A program made the translations under genes and the position numbers. A stretch of DNA of 64,000 nucleotides from Paraburkholderia acidisoli (GTDB lineage Bacteria; Pseudomonadota; Gammaproteobacteria; Burkholderiales; Burkholderiaceae), in assembly GCF_009789675.1 (NCBI RefSeq), contig NZ_CP046913.1, positions 2,294,001 through 2,358,000 of the forward strand, given 5' to 3'. This document shows positions 1 through 9,531 of this stretch, piece after piece. How positions within the stretch are numbered: the first letter of the stretch is position 1; each line of letters opens with the position of its first letter. The notes below the pieces were generated by a model, which was given only the letters and a program-made list of their open reading frames with translations, made no database searches and was not told where the DNA came from.

Positions 1-202
1 GCCGCACACGTTCCAGTACCACGCCAGCGGCTTCCCACGATTCGCTCGGCACGAAACGCCCGTCCCACGGACGGCCGCGATCGTTGCCGCGCACGGCGAC
101 GGTCTCGCCGCTGTCGGTGAAGTAGATTTCGCGTACGAATTCCGGCAGGCTGCGCGCGACCCAGTAGTCGAGCGCCGTGCCGGTGAGATCAGCGATGTTC
201 AT
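1..202 (-). CDS. NinX-like (DUF2591) protein, partial (C-terminus beyond window edge)
   Basis: The reverse strand opens with ATG at 202 and stays open to the window edge, giving 67 N-terminal residues. The start reads MNIADLTGTALDYWVAR, and further in there is an RPWDGRFVPSESWEAAGVVLER segment. The LTG-x-ALDYWVA opening and a W-x-x-A/G-G-x-x-x-E-R block are what I recall of the DUF2591 / phage NinX family, small proteins found in lambdoid phages and scattered as single genes in Burkholderia chromosomes. The function is unknown. No phage gene is visible next to it on the inner side, so it may be a lone remnant or a domesticated gene. The family call is from memory of the motif. Confidence 0.6.
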   Translation of the reverse strand, partial: MNIADLTGTALDYWVARSLPEFVREIYFTDSGETVAVRGNDRGRPWDGRFVPSESWEAAGVVLERVR

Positions 203-383
203 GTGTGCCCTCGTTGCGGATTCGAAGGGAAATGGCAGAACTGCCTGAGTAGACTACCCGATCACGTGCCGGGCAGCGCCCCGAACGACGCAGGGCGCGA
301 TGGAAACGCGACGCAGCAACGTGACGCAATACGCGGCGAGTGCGTAACCAGCGCGCGGCGTGGACCGCGCCGAATGCGCCGCG

Positions 384-2750
384 TCAGTAGTCGGCGCGCT
401 CGCGGTCGATGCGCATGCCGCCATCGTGGCGATGGTGCCCGTCGTCGCTCGGACGCTCGCGCGAAATGCGCATCACGTCGGGGTTCGTGCGCACGCGGCG
501 CATGACATTGGCGAGATGCACACGATCGCTCACCTGGATCACGAAGCGCAGGAGATTCGATTCCTGCGCCAGATCGTCGTCCATGGCGATGTGCACGATG
601 TTGGCGTCGGCGGACGTGATGTCGGCGGCCACGCGCGCGAACACGCCCTTGGTGTTCTTCACGAGCACCTTCACGGCCACGTCGAACAGGCGGCCCGGCT
701 GCGGCGCCCATGCCACGTCGATCCAGCGGCCCGGATCGCGGCGGTGGATGCGCTGCGCCACGCGGCAGTCGGTGGTATGGATCGCCATGCCGAGCCCGAT
801 GCCGATGTAACCCATGATGTCGTCGCCGGGAATCGGGCGGCAGCAGGCCGAGAGCTGCACCGACATGCCTTCCGTGCCCGTGATGACCACCGGCGGCGCG
901 TGCGGCGCATTCGGGTCGCGCGGCGCGTGATGATGCTCGGGATCGTCGGCGTCCTGGCCGCTCATCAGCACCTCGATGCGCTTGGCCATGACCGCCGCCA
1001 CGCGCCGGCCGAGACCGATGTCGGCGTAAATTTCCTGGCGATTCTTGTTGCCGGTCCACAGGACCAGCTTTTCCCACACCTCCGGCGTGACTTCCGAAAG
1101 CTGGTAACCGTAGCCCTTGAGCGCCTGATCGACGAGCCGCTCGCCCAGCTGCACGGACTCCGTGAGCCGCATCGTCTTGAGATAGTGGCGGATCGCCGAG
1201 CGCGCCTTACCGGTGCGCACGAAACCGAGCCACGCGGGGTTCGGTTTCGAATACGGCGCCGTGATCACTTCGACGATGTCGCCGCTCTTCAACTCCGTGC
1301 GCAGCGGCAGCAGCTCGTTGTTGATCTTCACCGCGACGCACTGGTTGCCCAGGTCGCTGTGGATCGAATACGCGAAGTCGAGCGCCGTGGCGCCGCGCGG
1401 CAGCGCCATGATCTTCGACTTCGGCGTGAACACGTAAACCGCGTCCGGGAACAGGTCGATCTTGACGTGTTCGAGGAATTCGCTCGAGTCGCCCGCCTCG
1501 CTCTGGATGTCGAGCAGCGACTTGAGCCACTGGTGCGCGCGCTTTTGCACGTCGTTGAGATCGGCGCCGCCGTTCTTGTAGAGCCAGTGCGCGGCCACGC
1601 CCGCCTCGGCGATCTCGTGCATCTTGCGCGTGCGCACCTGGAACTCGATGGGCGCGCCGAACGGGCCCACGAGCGTGGTGTGCAGCGACTGATAGCCATT
1701 CACCTTGGGAATGGCGATGTAATCCTTGAACTTGCCCGGCACCGGCTTGTAGAGCGCATGCAGCGCGCCGATGCACGTATAGCACTCGAGCGCCGACTCC
1801 ACCACGACGCGAAAACCGTACACGTCGAGCACCTGCGAGAACGACAACTGCTTGTCGCGCATCTTCTTGTAGATGCTGAAGATGGTCTTCTCGCGGCCCG
1901 TGACCTCGGCGTCGAGCTTCGCTTCGGCAATCGCGCGCTGCACCGCTTCGAGGATCTTGCTCACCACCTCGCGCCGGTTGCCGCGCGCCGACTTCACCGC
2001 TTTTTCGAGCGTGGCATAGCGGTTCGGATTGAAGTTCGCGAAACTCAGGTCCTGCAGCTCGCGATAGGTGTTGTTCAGGCCGAGACGGTGCGCGATGGGC
2101 GCATAGATGTCGATGGTCTCGCGCGCCACGCGGCGGCGCTTCTCGGGCGGCACCGCGCCGAGCGTGCGCATGTTGTGCAGCCGGTCGGCGAGCTTGACGA
2201 GAATGACGCGCACGTCGCGCGCCATCGCGAGCAGCATCTTGCGGAAATTTTCCGCCTGCGCTTCCTCGCGATTGCGAAACTCCATCTTGTCGAGTTTCGA
2301 GAGACCGTCGACCAGTTCCGCGACTTTCGCGCCGAAGCGCTCGGCGAGTTCCGCCTTGGTCACGCCCTGGTCTTCCATCACGTCGTGCAGCAGTGCCGCC
2401 TGGATCGACTGCGCGTCGAGCTTCCAGCCGGCGCAGATTTCCGCGACCGCGACGGGATGGGTAATGTAGGGTTCGCCGCTCTGGCGATATTGCCCGAGGT
2501 GGGCTTCGTCGCTGAAGTGGAACGCCGCCTTCACTTCCTTGATTTCCTCGGGTGTGAGGTAACCGGAAAGCGCGGCGGTCAGATTGGCGATGGAGACGAC
2601 CCCGTGCTTGCGGGGCTGCTCCGGCGTCGCGGTCGGTCCGAACAGATGGCGAAACGACTGTTCGAGGACCGCGTCGATGTAATTGCGCGCAGGGCTCGTC
2701 GTCTCGGCTTCCTGGTCCACCTCGGTGGCCGGTGAGGGCGTCGTGCTCAT
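384..2750 (-). CDS. spoT: Bifunctional (p)ppGpp synthetase/hydrolase, SpoT/Rel type
   Basis: 788 aa cytosolic enzyme that makes and degrades the stringent-response alarmone (p)ppGpp. Domain order is typical of long RSH proteins. The HD hydrolase domain has the His-Asp pair at residues 122-123 (LLHDVMED) and a KLADRLHNMRTL helix near 200. The synthetase domain has a YGFRVV strand and an FKDYIAIPKVNGYQSLHTT block around 310-355. A TGS domain follows at about 405-465 and a C-terminal ACT domain covers about 715-788. The intact HD motif argues for hydrolase activity, hence SpoT rather than a synthetase-only RelA. It is the last gene of the minus-strand run yicC-gmk-rpoZ-spoT, 130 bp after rpoZ, an order shared with many proteobacteria. 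The ATG at 2750 follows a GGGGAAC stretch usable as a ribosome site. Confidence 0.95.
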   Translation of the reverse strand: MSTTPSPATEVDQEAETTSPARNYIDAVLEQSFRHLFGPTATPEQPRKHGVVSIANLTAALSGYLTPEEIKEVKAAFHFSDEAHLGQYRQSGEPYITHPVAVAEICAGWKLDAQSIQAALLHDVMEDQGVTKAELAERFGAKVAELVDGLSKLDKMEFRNREEAQAENFRKMLLAMARDVRVILVKLADRLHNMRTLGAVPPEKRRRVARETIDIYAPIAHRLGLNNTYRELQDLSFANFNPNRYATLEKAVKSARGNRREVVSKILEAVQRAIAEAKLDAEVTGREKTIFSIYKKMRDKQLSFSQVLDVYGFRVVVESALECYTCIGALHALYKPVPGKFKDYIAIPKVNGYQSLHTTLVGPFGAPIEFQVRTRKMHEIAEAGVAAHWLYKNGGADLNDVQKRAHQWLKSLLDIQSEAGDSSEFLEHVKIDLFPDAVYVFTPKSKIMALPRGATALDFAYSIHSDLGNQCVAVKINNELLPLRTELKSGDIVEVITAPYSKPNPAWLGFVRTGKARSAIRHYLKTMRLTESVQLGERLVDQALKGYGYQLSEVTPEVWEKLVLWTGNKNRQEIYADIGLGRRVAAVMAKRIEVLMSGQDADDPEHHHAPRDPNAPHAPPVVITGTEGMSVQLSACCRPIPGDDIMGYIGIGLGMAIHTTDCRVAQRIHRRDPGRWIDVAWAPQPGRLFDVAVKVLVKNTKGVFARVAADITSADANIVHIAMDDDLAQESNLLRFVIQVSDRVHLANVMRRVRTNPDVMRISRERPSDDGHHRHDGGMRIDRERADY

Positions 2751-2880
2751 GTTCCCCTCCGTATCAGGTCAGGCGTTGACGGTTGATGCGATCGATGCGA
2801 CTGCGCGTATGACTTGTTGCGAACTACACACTACGGCAATACAGAAAAGCGGGCACGCGGGTTAAGCGTGCCAGGTGTGG

Positions 2881-3084
2881 TTAGACCGGCACCTTCTTCA
2901 GCATTTCCAGACCCACCTGGCCGGAAGCGATCTCGCGCAGCGCGACGACGGTAGGCTTGTCGCGGCTTTCGATCTTCGGCGTGTGACCTTGTGCGAGCTG
3001 ACGCGCGCGATACGTCGCGGCGAGCGCCAGTTCGAAGCGGTTCGGAATCTGTTTCAGACAATCTTCGACGGTGATGCGGGCCAT
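2881..3084 (-). CDS. rpoZ: DNA-directed RNA polymerase omega subunit
   Basis: 67 aa, the normal length for the beta-proteobacterial omega subunit, which helps fold and assemble the beta-prime subunit into RNA polymerase and takes part in ppGpp binding. The sequence begins [20 protein letters not shown] and carries the conserved [10 protein letters not shown] helix and the VALREIASG segment. It sits between gmk (40 bp upstream) and spoT (130 bp downstream) on the same strand. This gmk-rpoZ-spoT order places an alarmone target next to the alarmone enzyme. Confidence 0.96.
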   Translation of the reverse strand: MARITVEDCLKQIPNRFELALAATYRARQLAQGHTPKIESRDKPTVVALREIASGQVGLEMLKKVPV

Positions 3085-3124
3085 GTCGGTTTCCTTCTCA
3101 TTCTCAGCAGGTTCTTATTCTACC

Positions 3125-3838
3125 TTATGTGCCCGATGCGCCGGGCTGGGGCTGGTGGATACCGAGCTGCACGAACAGCTCCGTATGCCGCGCATATTGC
3201 GAAGCGAAACGCAGACGCGTCGCGCTCACGATGTTGCGCAGTTCCTGCAGCGCGCGATCGAAGTTTTCGTTGATGACGACGTACTCCGACTCGCTCGCAT
3301 GCGCGATCTCGCTGCCCGCCGCCAGCAGGCGTCGCGTGATCACGTTCGGTTCGTCTTCGCCGCGCTTTTTCAGGCGGTCGGCGAGCGCTTCGAGCGACGG
3401 CGGCAGAATGAAAATTTCCACCGCGTTGCGAAACTGTTTCTTCACCTGCTGCGCGCCTTGCCAGTCGATTTCGAGCAGCACGTCGCAGCCGTTCTTCATC
3501 TGGTCTTCGATCCACACGCGCGAAGTGGCGTAGTAGTTGCCGTGCACTTCCGCGCTTTCGAGGAACTCGCCCGCGCCGTGGCGCGTGAGGAAATCGTCGA
3601 CGCTCGTGAAGTGGTAATGCTCGCCGTCACGCTCTTTCGAGCGCGGCGCGCGCGTGGTGTACGAGATCGACAGACGGATTGCGCTGTCTTCCGCGAGCAG
3701 CGCGTTCACGAGCGTCGACTTGCCCGCGCCCGAAGGCGCCACCACCATGAACAGATTGCCGGGGTACGTGCCCACGTACGGATTGCGCTTCTTCTCCGGC
3801 TTGATCTCCGAGAGCGGCGTGTGGGTGGAGTCGGTCAT
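3125..3838 (-). CDS. gmk: Guanylate kinase
   Basis: 237 aa enzyme that phosphorylates GMP or dGMP with ATP in the cytosol, an essential step of guanine nucleotide recycling. A P-loop APSGAGKST lies at residues 34-42. The GMP-binding region has [18 protein letters not shown] and a [13 protein letters not shown] block, and [12 protein letters not shown] follows. It is about 30 residues longer than the E. coli enzyme because of a polar N-terminal extension ([17 protein letters not shown]). The ATG at 3838 has a usable ribosome site in the 13-nt gap after yicC. It lies downstream of yicC and upstream of rpoZ in one transcription unit. Confidence 0.95.
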   Translation of the reverse strand: MTDSTHTPLSEIKPEKKRNPYVGTYPGNLFMVVAPSGAGKSTLVNALLAEDSAIRLSISYTTRAPRSKERDGEHYHFTSVDDFLTRHGAGEFLESAEVHGNYYATSRVWIEDQMKNGCDVLLEIDWQGAQQVKKQFRNAVEIFILPPSLEALADRLKKRGEDEPNVITRRLLAAGSEIAHASESEYVVINENFDRALQELRNIVSATRLRFASQYARHTELFVQLGIHQPQPGASGT

Positions 3839-3851
3839 GTTCGTTGCTTCC

Positions 3852-4787
3852 TTATTCCAGATTCTGTACCTGCTCGCGCATCTGCTCGATGAGCAGCTTG
3901 AGCGTCATCGAGGCGTCGGCGAGTTCCTTCGCGGCCGCCTTCGAACCGAGCGTGTTCGCTTCGCGATTCAGTTCCTGCATCATGAAGTCGAGACGCTTGC
4001 CGACGCGGCCGCCCTTCTCGATCACGTGACGCGTTTCGTTCAGATGCGCGGTGAGACGCGAGAGTTCTTCGGCGATGTCGATGCGGATACCGTACATCGT
4101 CACTTCCTGACGAATGCGTTCGGCCACTTCGTCGCGCGACACGCTGCCGATGGTGCCGCTCGCCTCGCTGTTCGGCGCGGCGATGCCGAGCGCTTCCTGC
4201 AAACGCTCCACGATCTTCTGCTGATGCCGCGCGATGAGTTCCGGCACGAGCGGCGTGATGCGCGCGACGATCGCTTCCATCTCCGTGACGTTCGCGAGCA
4301 GCATGGTCGCGAGTTGCGCGCCTTCGCGCGCGCGCACGTCGATGAGGTCGGCAATGGCCTGCTTGCCGCAACCGAGCACCGCGTCGCGCAGCACCTCGGC
4401 CGCCACGCCGCTCTCGGCGATCACGCCGGGCCAGCGCAGGATCTCGCCGGTGCGCAGGCGCCCCGACTCGGGGAACGCTTCGAGCACGGCGCGCTCCAGC
4501 ACGGCGAGCTGCTCGAGCGCGTCGCGGTTGAGCGCGCCCGCGTTGGCCGCCTGCTCGCTGCGCTGGATGTTGATGCGGATGTCGACCTTGCCGCGCGAGA
4601 GCTTCGTCATCAGCATCTCGCGCAGCGTGGGCTCGATCACGCGCACGTCTTCGGGCATGCGAAAGTTCAGGTCGAGAAAGCGCGAATTCACCGTGCGCAA
4701 TTCGACGGAGACACTCGCGCCGCCCGTGCCCGATGCCGCTGCAAGCTCGCGCGTCGCGCTGGCATAGCCGGTCATGCTGTAAATCAT
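3852..4787 (-). CDS. yicC: YicC-family endoribonuclease
   Basis: 311 aa, slightly longer than the usual 285-290. The N-terminus [14 protein letters not shown] is the family hallmark (M-x-S-M-T-G-[YF]). The C-terminal half carries the DUF1732 signature, with an EAN-type block, [21 protein letters not shown], and ending [13 protein letters not shown]. Members of this family are now described as endoribonucleases acting on RNA in stationary phase and on small RNAs. The exact targets here are unknown. It heads the minus-strand cluster with gmk, rpoZ and spoT. Residues 17-26 form a short Ala/Gly/Ser-rich insertion. Confidence 0.9.
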   Translation of the reverse strand: MIYSMTGYASATRELAAASGTGGASVSVELRTVNSRFLDLNFRMPEDVRVIEPTLREMLMTKLSRGKVDIRINIQRSEQAANAGALNRDALEQLAVLERAVLEAFPESGRLRTGEILRWPGVIAESGVAAEVLRDAVLGCGKQAIADLIDVRAREGAQLATMLLANVTEMEAIVARITPLVPELIARHQQKIVERLQEALGIAAPNSEASGTIGSVSRDEVAERIRQEVTMYGIRIDIAEELSRLTAHLNETRHVIEKGGRVGKRLDFMMQELNREANTLGSKAAAKELADASMTLKLLIEQMREQVQNLE

Positions 4788-5098
4788 GGTTCGTCTCGCG
4801 AAAAAAGCCGTGATGCCGCGCCGGCAGCGCGCGATTCACGGCGGGAAAAACGAGGCGCCCGGCGGGAAGTCGTCGACGATTGAGGAGCGGACGACAGGCG
4901 CGGGGCGGGGAAACCGTATTATCCCATTTTTGGCGGCGCGCCCCGCGAACCGGGGTCCCGACGCGGGTCCGCCGAGGCGCGTGGCAACGCCGGCGCGTTT
5001 CGTCGATGTGGGCGGCGAGGCCCGGCGCATCGCGGGTGGCGCGAAGGCGGTAAAATTGCGTTTTCCCCTCCTTCCGCGGTGCGCACGCACCTCCCACG
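4788..5098. other. Divergent intergenic region yicC / rph
   Basis: 311 bp between two divergent operons, holding both promoters. On the minus strand a GATAAT -10-like hexamer (plus-strand 4918-4923) could drive yicC. On the plus strand TAAAAT at 5051-5056 is a -10 candidate for rph. Neither has a convincing -35 hexamer. I see no coding sequence or RNA structure. Confidence 0.35.
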
Positions 5099-5839
5099 AT
5101 GACCCAATCGATCCAGCGCCCCTCCGGCCGCGCCGCCGACCAGCTTCGCGACGTCCGCATCACCCGCCATTACACGAAGTACGCCGAAGGGTCCGTGCTC
5201 GTCGAATTCGGCGAAACCAAGGTGCTGTGCACCGCGAGCGTTTCCGAAAGCGTGCCGCCGTTCCTGCGCGACAAGGGCCAGGGCTGGCTCACGGCCGAAT
5301 ACGGCATGCTGCCGCGCGCCACCCACACGCGCAGCGACCGCGAGGCCGCACGCGGCAAGCAGACCGGCCGCACGCAGGAAATCCAGCGCCTGATCGGCCG
5401 CGCGATGCGCGCGGTGTTCGATCTCGAAGCGCTCGGCGCGCGCACCATCAACCTCGATTGCGACGTGCTGCAGGCCGACGGCGGCACGCGCACGGCCAGC
5501 ATCACGGGCGCGTTCGTCGCGGCGCACGACGCCGTGTCGAAGCTGCTCGCGACGGGCCGCCTCGAACGCTCGCCGATCAGCGACTACGTGGCCGCGATTT
5601 CGGTCGGCATTCACAACGGCCTGCCCGTGCTCGATCTCGACTATGCCGAAGACTCGCAGTGCGATACCGACATGAACGTGGTCATGACGGGCTCGGGCGG
5701 CATGGTCGAAGTCCAGGGCACGGCCGAAGGCGCGCCGTTCTCGCGCGAGGAACTCAACGCCTTGCTCGACCTCGCGCAAGGCGGCATCCGCTCGCTGATC
5801 GACATGCAAAAAGCCGCGCTGGAGATCGTGCATGGCTGA
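5099..5839 (+). CDS. rph: Ribonuclease PH
   Basis: 246 aa phosphorolytic 3'-to-5' exoribonuclease that trims tRNA 3' ends, working as a hexamer in the cytosol. The sequence is collinear with the family throughout: [28 protein letters not shown] at the start, the [39 protein letters not shown] central block with phosphate-binding arginines, and the [18 protein letters not shown] block carrying the metal-binding aspartates. Length is near the 238-aa norm. Its stop overlaps the start of rdgB (8 bp), so the two are translationally coupled. Confidence 0.96.
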   Translation: MTQSIQRPSGRAADQLRDVRITRHYTKYAEGSVLVEFGETKVLCTASVSESVPPFLRDKGQGWLTAEYGMLPRATHTRSDREAARGKQTGRTQEIQRLIGRAMRAVFDLEALGARTINLDCDVLQADGGTRTASITGAFVAAHDAVSKLLATGRLERSPISDYVAAISVGIHNGLPVLDLDYAEDSQCDTDMNVVMTGSGGMVEVQGTAEGAPFSREELNALLDLAQGGIRSLIDMQKAALEIVHG

Positions 5840-6470
5840 GGTATCGAACGACGCGGCGAATGACGGCGTGTTCAAGCGCGTCGTGCTCGCCTCGAACAAC
5901 GCGGGCAAGCTGCGCGAGTTCGCGGCGCTGCTCGGCGCGGCCGGCATCGAACTCGTGCCGCAAGGGGCGCTGAACGTGCCCGAAGCCGAGGAGCCACATC
6001 CGACCTTCGTCGAGAACGCGCTCGCCAAGGCGCGTCACGCGGCGAAGCTCACGGGCCTGCCCGCCATCGCCGACGATTCCGGCTTGTGCGTGCGTGCCTT
6101 GCGCGGCGCGCCGGGCGTGTACTCGGCGCGCTACGCGCAACTCGCGGGCGGCGAAAAGAGCGACGCGGCCAACAACGCGCTGCTCGTCGCCAATCTGGAG
6201 CAACACGCCGATCGCCGCGCGTACTACTACTGCGTGCTCGCGCTCGTGCGTCACGCGGACGATCCCGAACCGCTGATCGCCGAAGGCCGCTGGCACGGCG
6301 TCGTGCTCGACGCGCCGCGCGGCGCGAACGGCTTCGGCTACGACCCCTACTTCTACGTGCCCGAACTCGAGGCCACCGCCGCGGAAGTGGACCCGGCGCT
6401 GAAGAACGCGTCGAGCCATCGCGCGATCGCGCTGCGCCAACTGCTCGCGCGGCTCGAGGAGGAAGCGTGA
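5832..6470 (+). CDS. rdgB: RdgB/HAM1-family XTP/dITP pyrophosphatase
   Basis: 212 aa house-cleaning enzyme hydrolysing non-canonical purine nucleoside triphosphates (dITP, XTP) to monophosphates so they do not enter DNA. Motifs visible: [13 protein letters not shown] (the SxNxxK nucleotide grip), a [15 protein letters not shown] helix, an IADDSGLCV strand with the metal-binding Asp pair, GFGYDPYF, and a terminal [11 protein letters not shown]. It overlaps rph by 8 bp and its TGA overlaps the GTG start of hemW (GTGA), forming a tight three-gene unit. Confidence 0.95.
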   Translation: MAEVSNDAANDGVFKRVVLASNNAGKLREFAALLGAAGIELVPQGALNVPEAEEPHPTFVENALAKARHAAKLTGLPAIADDSGLCVRALRGAPGVYSARYAQLAGGEKSDAANNALLVANLEQHADRRAYYYCVLALVRHADDPEPLIAEGRWHGVVLDAPRGANGFGYDPYFYVPELEATAAEVDPALKNASSHRAIALRQLLARLEEEA

Positions 6471-7684
6471 GCCAGCAGCACCGCATTGGCATCGAAGTCG
6501 TGAAGTCGTTCACGATGCCGGGCAGCGTGCGCCTGACGTCGCTGCCGCCGCTTTCGCTTTACGTGCATTTCCCGTGGTGCGTGCGCAAGTGCCCGTATTG
6601 CGATTTCAACTCGCACGAATGGAAAGGCGAGCGCTTTCCCGAGAACGATTATCTCGACGCGTTGCGCGCCGATCTCGAGCAGGCGCTCCCGCTCGTGTGG
6701 GGCCGCCAGGTGCACACGATCTTCATCGGCGGCGGCACGCCGAGCCTGCTTTCGGCGCAAGGGCTCGACCGCATGCTGTCGGACATTCGCGCGCTGCTGC
6801 CGCTCGACGCCGACGCGGAAATCACGCTCGAAGCGAATCCCGGCACCTTCGAAGCCGCGAAGTTCGCGCAGTTTCGCGCGAGCGGCGTGAACCGGCTTTC
6901 GGTGGGCATCCAGAGCTTCGACGAGGCGCACCTGAAGGCGCTCGGCCGCATCCACGACGCGGCGCAGGCGCGCCATGCCGTCGAAGTCGCGGCGAGCACC
7001 TTCGACAACTTCAATCTCGATCTGATGTTCGCGTTGCCGCAGCAGACGCTCGCGCAATGTCAGGCCGATATCGAAACGGCGCTCGCGTTCAAGCCGCCGC
7101 ATCTGTCGCTCTATCACCTGACGCTCGAACCGAACACGCTGTTCGCGAAGTTTCCGCCCGTGCTCCCGGACGACGATCAATCCGCCGACATGCAGGAGTG
7201 GATCCACGCGCGCACAGCGGAAGCGGGCTACGGGCGCTACGAAGTCTCGGCGTATGCGCAACCCGGCCGGCAATCGCAGCACAATCTCAACTACTGGCGC
7301 TTCGGCGATTACCTCGGCATTGGTGCGGGCGCGCATTCGAAGCTGTCGTTTCCGAACCGCATCGTGCGCCAGATGCGTTACAAGCATCCGACCACCTTTA
7401 TCGAGCAGGCGCGCGCGGGCACGCCGATCCACGAACAGCACGAAGTGAGCGCGCACGATCTGCCGTTCGAATTCATGCTCAATGCGCTGCGGCTCGTGGA
7501 AGGCTTTCCGGTGCACCGTTTCATCGAACGCACGGGTCTGCCGATCACGACGATCGAGCCGGCGCTGCAGGAAGCGGAGCGGCGTGGGCTCATCGCGCGC
7601 GACCACGAAAAGATCGCGCCGACCGAACTGGGCCAGCGGTTTCTCAACGACTTGCAAGGGCTGTTTTTGAAGGACGAGGCTTGA
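6467..7684 (+). CDS. hemW: Radical SAM haem chaperone HemW (HemN-like)
   Basis: 405 aa from the GTG at 6467, whose last two bases begin the rdgB stop. A later in-frame ATG at 6515 is the alternative start. The protein holds a radical-SAM cluster motif C-VRK-C-PY-C near residue 35, followed by an IFIGGGTPSLL block, an EANPGTFE segment and RLSVGIQSF, all typical of the HemN/HemW group. It is shorter than true oxygen-independent coproporphyrinogen oxidase and lacks its long N-terminal region, which fits HemW. HemW binds haem and delivers it to proteins rather than making protoporphyrinogen. Position after rdgB is a common proteobacterial arrangement. Confidence 0.92.
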   Translation: MSQQHRIGIEVVKSFTMPGSVRLTSLPPLSLYVHFPWCVRKCPYCDFNSHEWKGERFPENDYLDALRADLEQALPLVWGRQVHTIFIGGGTPSLLSAQGLDRMLSDIRALLPLDADAEITLEANPGTFEAAKFAQFRASGVNRLSVGIQSFDEAHLKALGRIHDAAQARHAVEVAASTFDNFNLDLMFALPQQTLAQCQADIETALAFKPPHLSLYHLTLEPNTLFAKFPPVLPDDDQSADMQEWIHARTAEAGYGRYEVSAYAQPGRQSQHNLNYWRFGDYLGIGAGAHSKLSFPNRIVRQMRYKHPTTFIEQARAGTPIHEQHEVSAHDLPFEFMLNALRLVEGFPVHRFIERTGLPITTIEPALQEAERRGLIARDHEKIAPTELGQRFLNDLQGLFLKDEA

Positions 7685-7780
7685 AACAGGGTCCAGCGAG
7701 GCGCGCGGACTCAAAGTTTTGACGCAGTCGAGGCGCGCCCTGCCGTGGGGTGTGTGATCCAGGTTACAATGCGCGGCTCC

Positions 7781-7870
7781 GGAGGTGTGGCAGAGTGGTT
7801 GAATGCACCGGTCTTGAAAACCGGCGAAGGAGTAATCCTTCCGTGAGTTCGAATCTCACCGCCTCCGCCA
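7781..7870 (+). tRNA. tRNA-Ser (anticodon UGA)
   Basis: A 90-nt class II tRNA. The acceptor arm GGAGGTG (7781-7787) pairs with CGCCTCC (7860-7866), followed by discriminator G and an encoded CCA. The anticodon loop CTTGAAA gives anticodon TGA at 7815-7817, reading UCA and related serine codons. The long variable arm and the GTTCGAATC T-loop are present. A TACAAT -10-like hexamer lies at 7765-7770, only 10 bp before the 5' end. Confidence 0.96.
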
Positions 7871-8223
7871 GAACCCACGCATCGCCGCTTTCCGAATCAC
7901 TCCGGTTCAACGTTCTCTTCGCTTCTCTTCCGCGCCTCTTCCCATTCGCCGGTTTCGCCCGCGAACCGAGCCGTGATTGCACCCTGCGCTTTTGCGCTTT
8001 CCCGCTTTCATCCGCGCGAATTGTTTTCGCGAACTGGCCCATCGCGTGCCGGCGGCCGCCCGCTGAAGCTATTCACGGAATCGGCGCGCAAATCACACGA
8101 AAAAATCCTGAATAACCCATAAAAGGGTCGAACCACAATCCATCTTTTCGGCATTTGCACAACAACCTAGGTGAAAACCCTAATCCCAGGGTAAAATCCC
8201 ACACACTGAAGGGATAACTCACC
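7871..8223 (+). other. Intergenic region after tRNA-Ser(UGA)
   Basis: 353 bp with no convincing gene. The first 200 bp are pyrimidine-rich and high in GC. The last 130 bp are AT-richer, with TAAAAT at 8192-8197 as a -10 candidate for the downstream small gene. An ACCCT...AGGGT dyad lies just before it, at about 8177-8192. Confidence 0.3.
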
Positions 8224-8436
8224 ATGCCGCACGAACACCACATCCTGGAAAAGGTCGCCTTTTCCTTCGTCTGCCTCTTTGCCGCCATGTGCTCCAGCTA
8301 TATCGCGTGGGAATCGTCGCCGGACCTGCGCGAGAACTTCCAGGTCGGCAAGGAGCTGTTCCTGAAGAGCGGCGAATACTCGTACGCCTGCGCCACGACC
8401 ATCTCGGACCCCTGCGCGCAATTCCCCGTCGAATAA
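8224..8436 (+). CDS. Small hypothetical protein with one hydrophobic segment
   Basis: 70 aa. The ATG follows a GAAGGGA ribosome site with good spacing. Residues about 10-28 (VAFSFVCLFAAMCSSYIAW) form a short hydrophobic stretch that could be a membrane helix or uncleaved signal. The remainder is polar, with cysteines near 55 and 63. I do not recognise a family. It stands alone between tRNA-Ser and the lipoprotein gene on the same strand. The ribosome site, AT-rich upstream region and sensible composition argue that it is real. Confidence 0.55.
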   Translation: MPHEHHILEKVAFSFVCLFAAMCSSYIAWESSPDLRENFQVGKELFLKSGEYSYACATTISDPCAQFPVE

Positions 8437-8558
8437 AGCGTTAAATCGTCCCGCGCGGGCGCCGTGGCTCGCGCCACATGCAACGCGGGACTGTGCCGAT
8501 TGAAACCCCTCGCGTTTCGGCTAAGCTCGAATCAGGTTCCGTTTCGAGCCAGCCGATC

Positions 8559-9086
8559 ATGCCGATCCGCGTTCGTCGTGCCCGTCTTGCCCTGCCCCGC
8601 GCTGCGCTCGCGCAACGCCTCGGCACCCTCGTCGCACTCGTCGCACTCGGCTTGAGCGCCTGGCTCGCCGCCTGTACGATCACGCTGCCGCAAAAACCGT
8701 TGCTCGTCATGCCGCCCGCCGCGCTCAATAGCGGCGCGCTCGACGACTATCGCTCGGCGGTCGCGAAGCGCATCGTCGACCGCAATCCCTCGTACATCCT
8801 CCATGGCTCGCCGCAAGCGATGCTGCGCTCGCTCGTGGTCGTCTCCTTTACCGTCGACCGCAACGGCCAGCTCGTGAAGTCGTCGGTGTATCGCACCAAC
8901 GGCGACGACGAGGCCGAAGCCACCGCCCTCTCCACCCTGCGCCGCGCGGCACCGCTGCCCGCGCCGCCCTCGCGCCTGCTCAATTCCGCCGGTCAGATCG
9001 AGCTGTTCGAAGACTGGCTGTTCAACGACAACGGCAAATTCCAGCTCCGCTCCATGGCCTCGCCGCAGGCGCAAAACTTCGACTGA
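8559..9086 (+). CDS. TonB C-terminal-domain-like lipoprotein
   Basis: 175 aa from the ATG at 8559. An upstream in-frame ATG at 8478 would give 202 aa but places the signal too far inside. The N-terminus has basic residues, then a hydrophobic core LGTLVALVALGLSAWLAAC with lipobox LAAC, so it is probably exported and lipidated. The mature part contains a TonB-C-like fold signature: a LRSLVVVSFTVDRNGQLVKSSVYRTNGD strand pair followed by an EAEATALSTLRRAAPLPAPPS helix and Pro turn, seen in energy transducers and in TonB-family stand-alone proteins. There is no long proline-rich periplasmic linker, so it is not a classical TonB. Neighbours give no clue to a partner. Confidence 0.7.
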   Translation: MPIRVRRARLALPRAALAQRLGTLVALVALGLSAWLAACTITLPQKPLLVMPPAALNSGALDDYRSAVAKRIVDRNPSYILHGSPQAMLRSLVVVSFTVDRNGQLVKSSVYRTNGDDEAEATALSTLRRAAPLPAPPSRLLNSAGQIELFEDWLFNDNGKFQLRSMASPQAQNFD

Positions 9087-9531
9087 AACCGCCGCCGCGG
9101 CGCTCCCGCCGCGCGCGAGACGCACGCAAAGCAAACAGCCGCCTTGCTGCGCGGCATGCGCGGTCGTTATAATTTTTCGTTATCCCTCGCCGGCGCCTGC
9201 CGGCAGTCCCGCGCCACGCGCCATCCGTGCGGCCGCGCCGGACGCAAGACCCTGCGTTGCGCCCTTTCGCGCCTATCGGCGCGCGCTTCGCGCGGTCCCG
9301 AACATCGCACGCACAGCCAGCGCGGCGCGATGCATACTGACAAACCGGCACTGGCCGCATGACGGTCGATCCACGGCGATTCGGGCCATTCGGCATCACC
9401 CCGCCTCGAAGATCGATACGCGCGCCATTGCTTCGGGGCGCCTGCCACGCCTGCAAGCCCGAACAAAGACGCCCGCGCCGCCACGGCCCGTTCCGAGCGC
9501 CAGCGCACGTCACAACGACTGGAGACCTTCG
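9087..9531 (+). other. Intergenic region upstream of the MHS transporter
   Basis: 445 bp without a convincing gene. It contains a good promoter match at 9144-9173 (listed separately) and then about 350 bp of GC-rich leader to the transporter ATG. A GACTGGAGACC stretch just before the ATG provides the ribosome site. Confidence 0.35.
9144..9173 (+). promoter_or_regulatory. Candidate sigma-70 promoter
   Basis: TTGCTG (9144-9149), an 18-bp spacer and a perfect TATAAT (9168-9173) followed by T-rich DNA. It points at the MHS transporter, with an implied leader of about 350 nt. Confidence 0.5.

Noticed and set aside
360..2735. A 791-codon open frame on the strand opposite spoT
   Set aside because: It is the antisense shadow of spoT. 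High GC leaves few stops, and the translation is an Arg/His/Asp/Val-rich string with no domain. The same applies to long opposite-strand frames over bioAFDB, ftsK, gtsA, the thiolase and glk::hexR.
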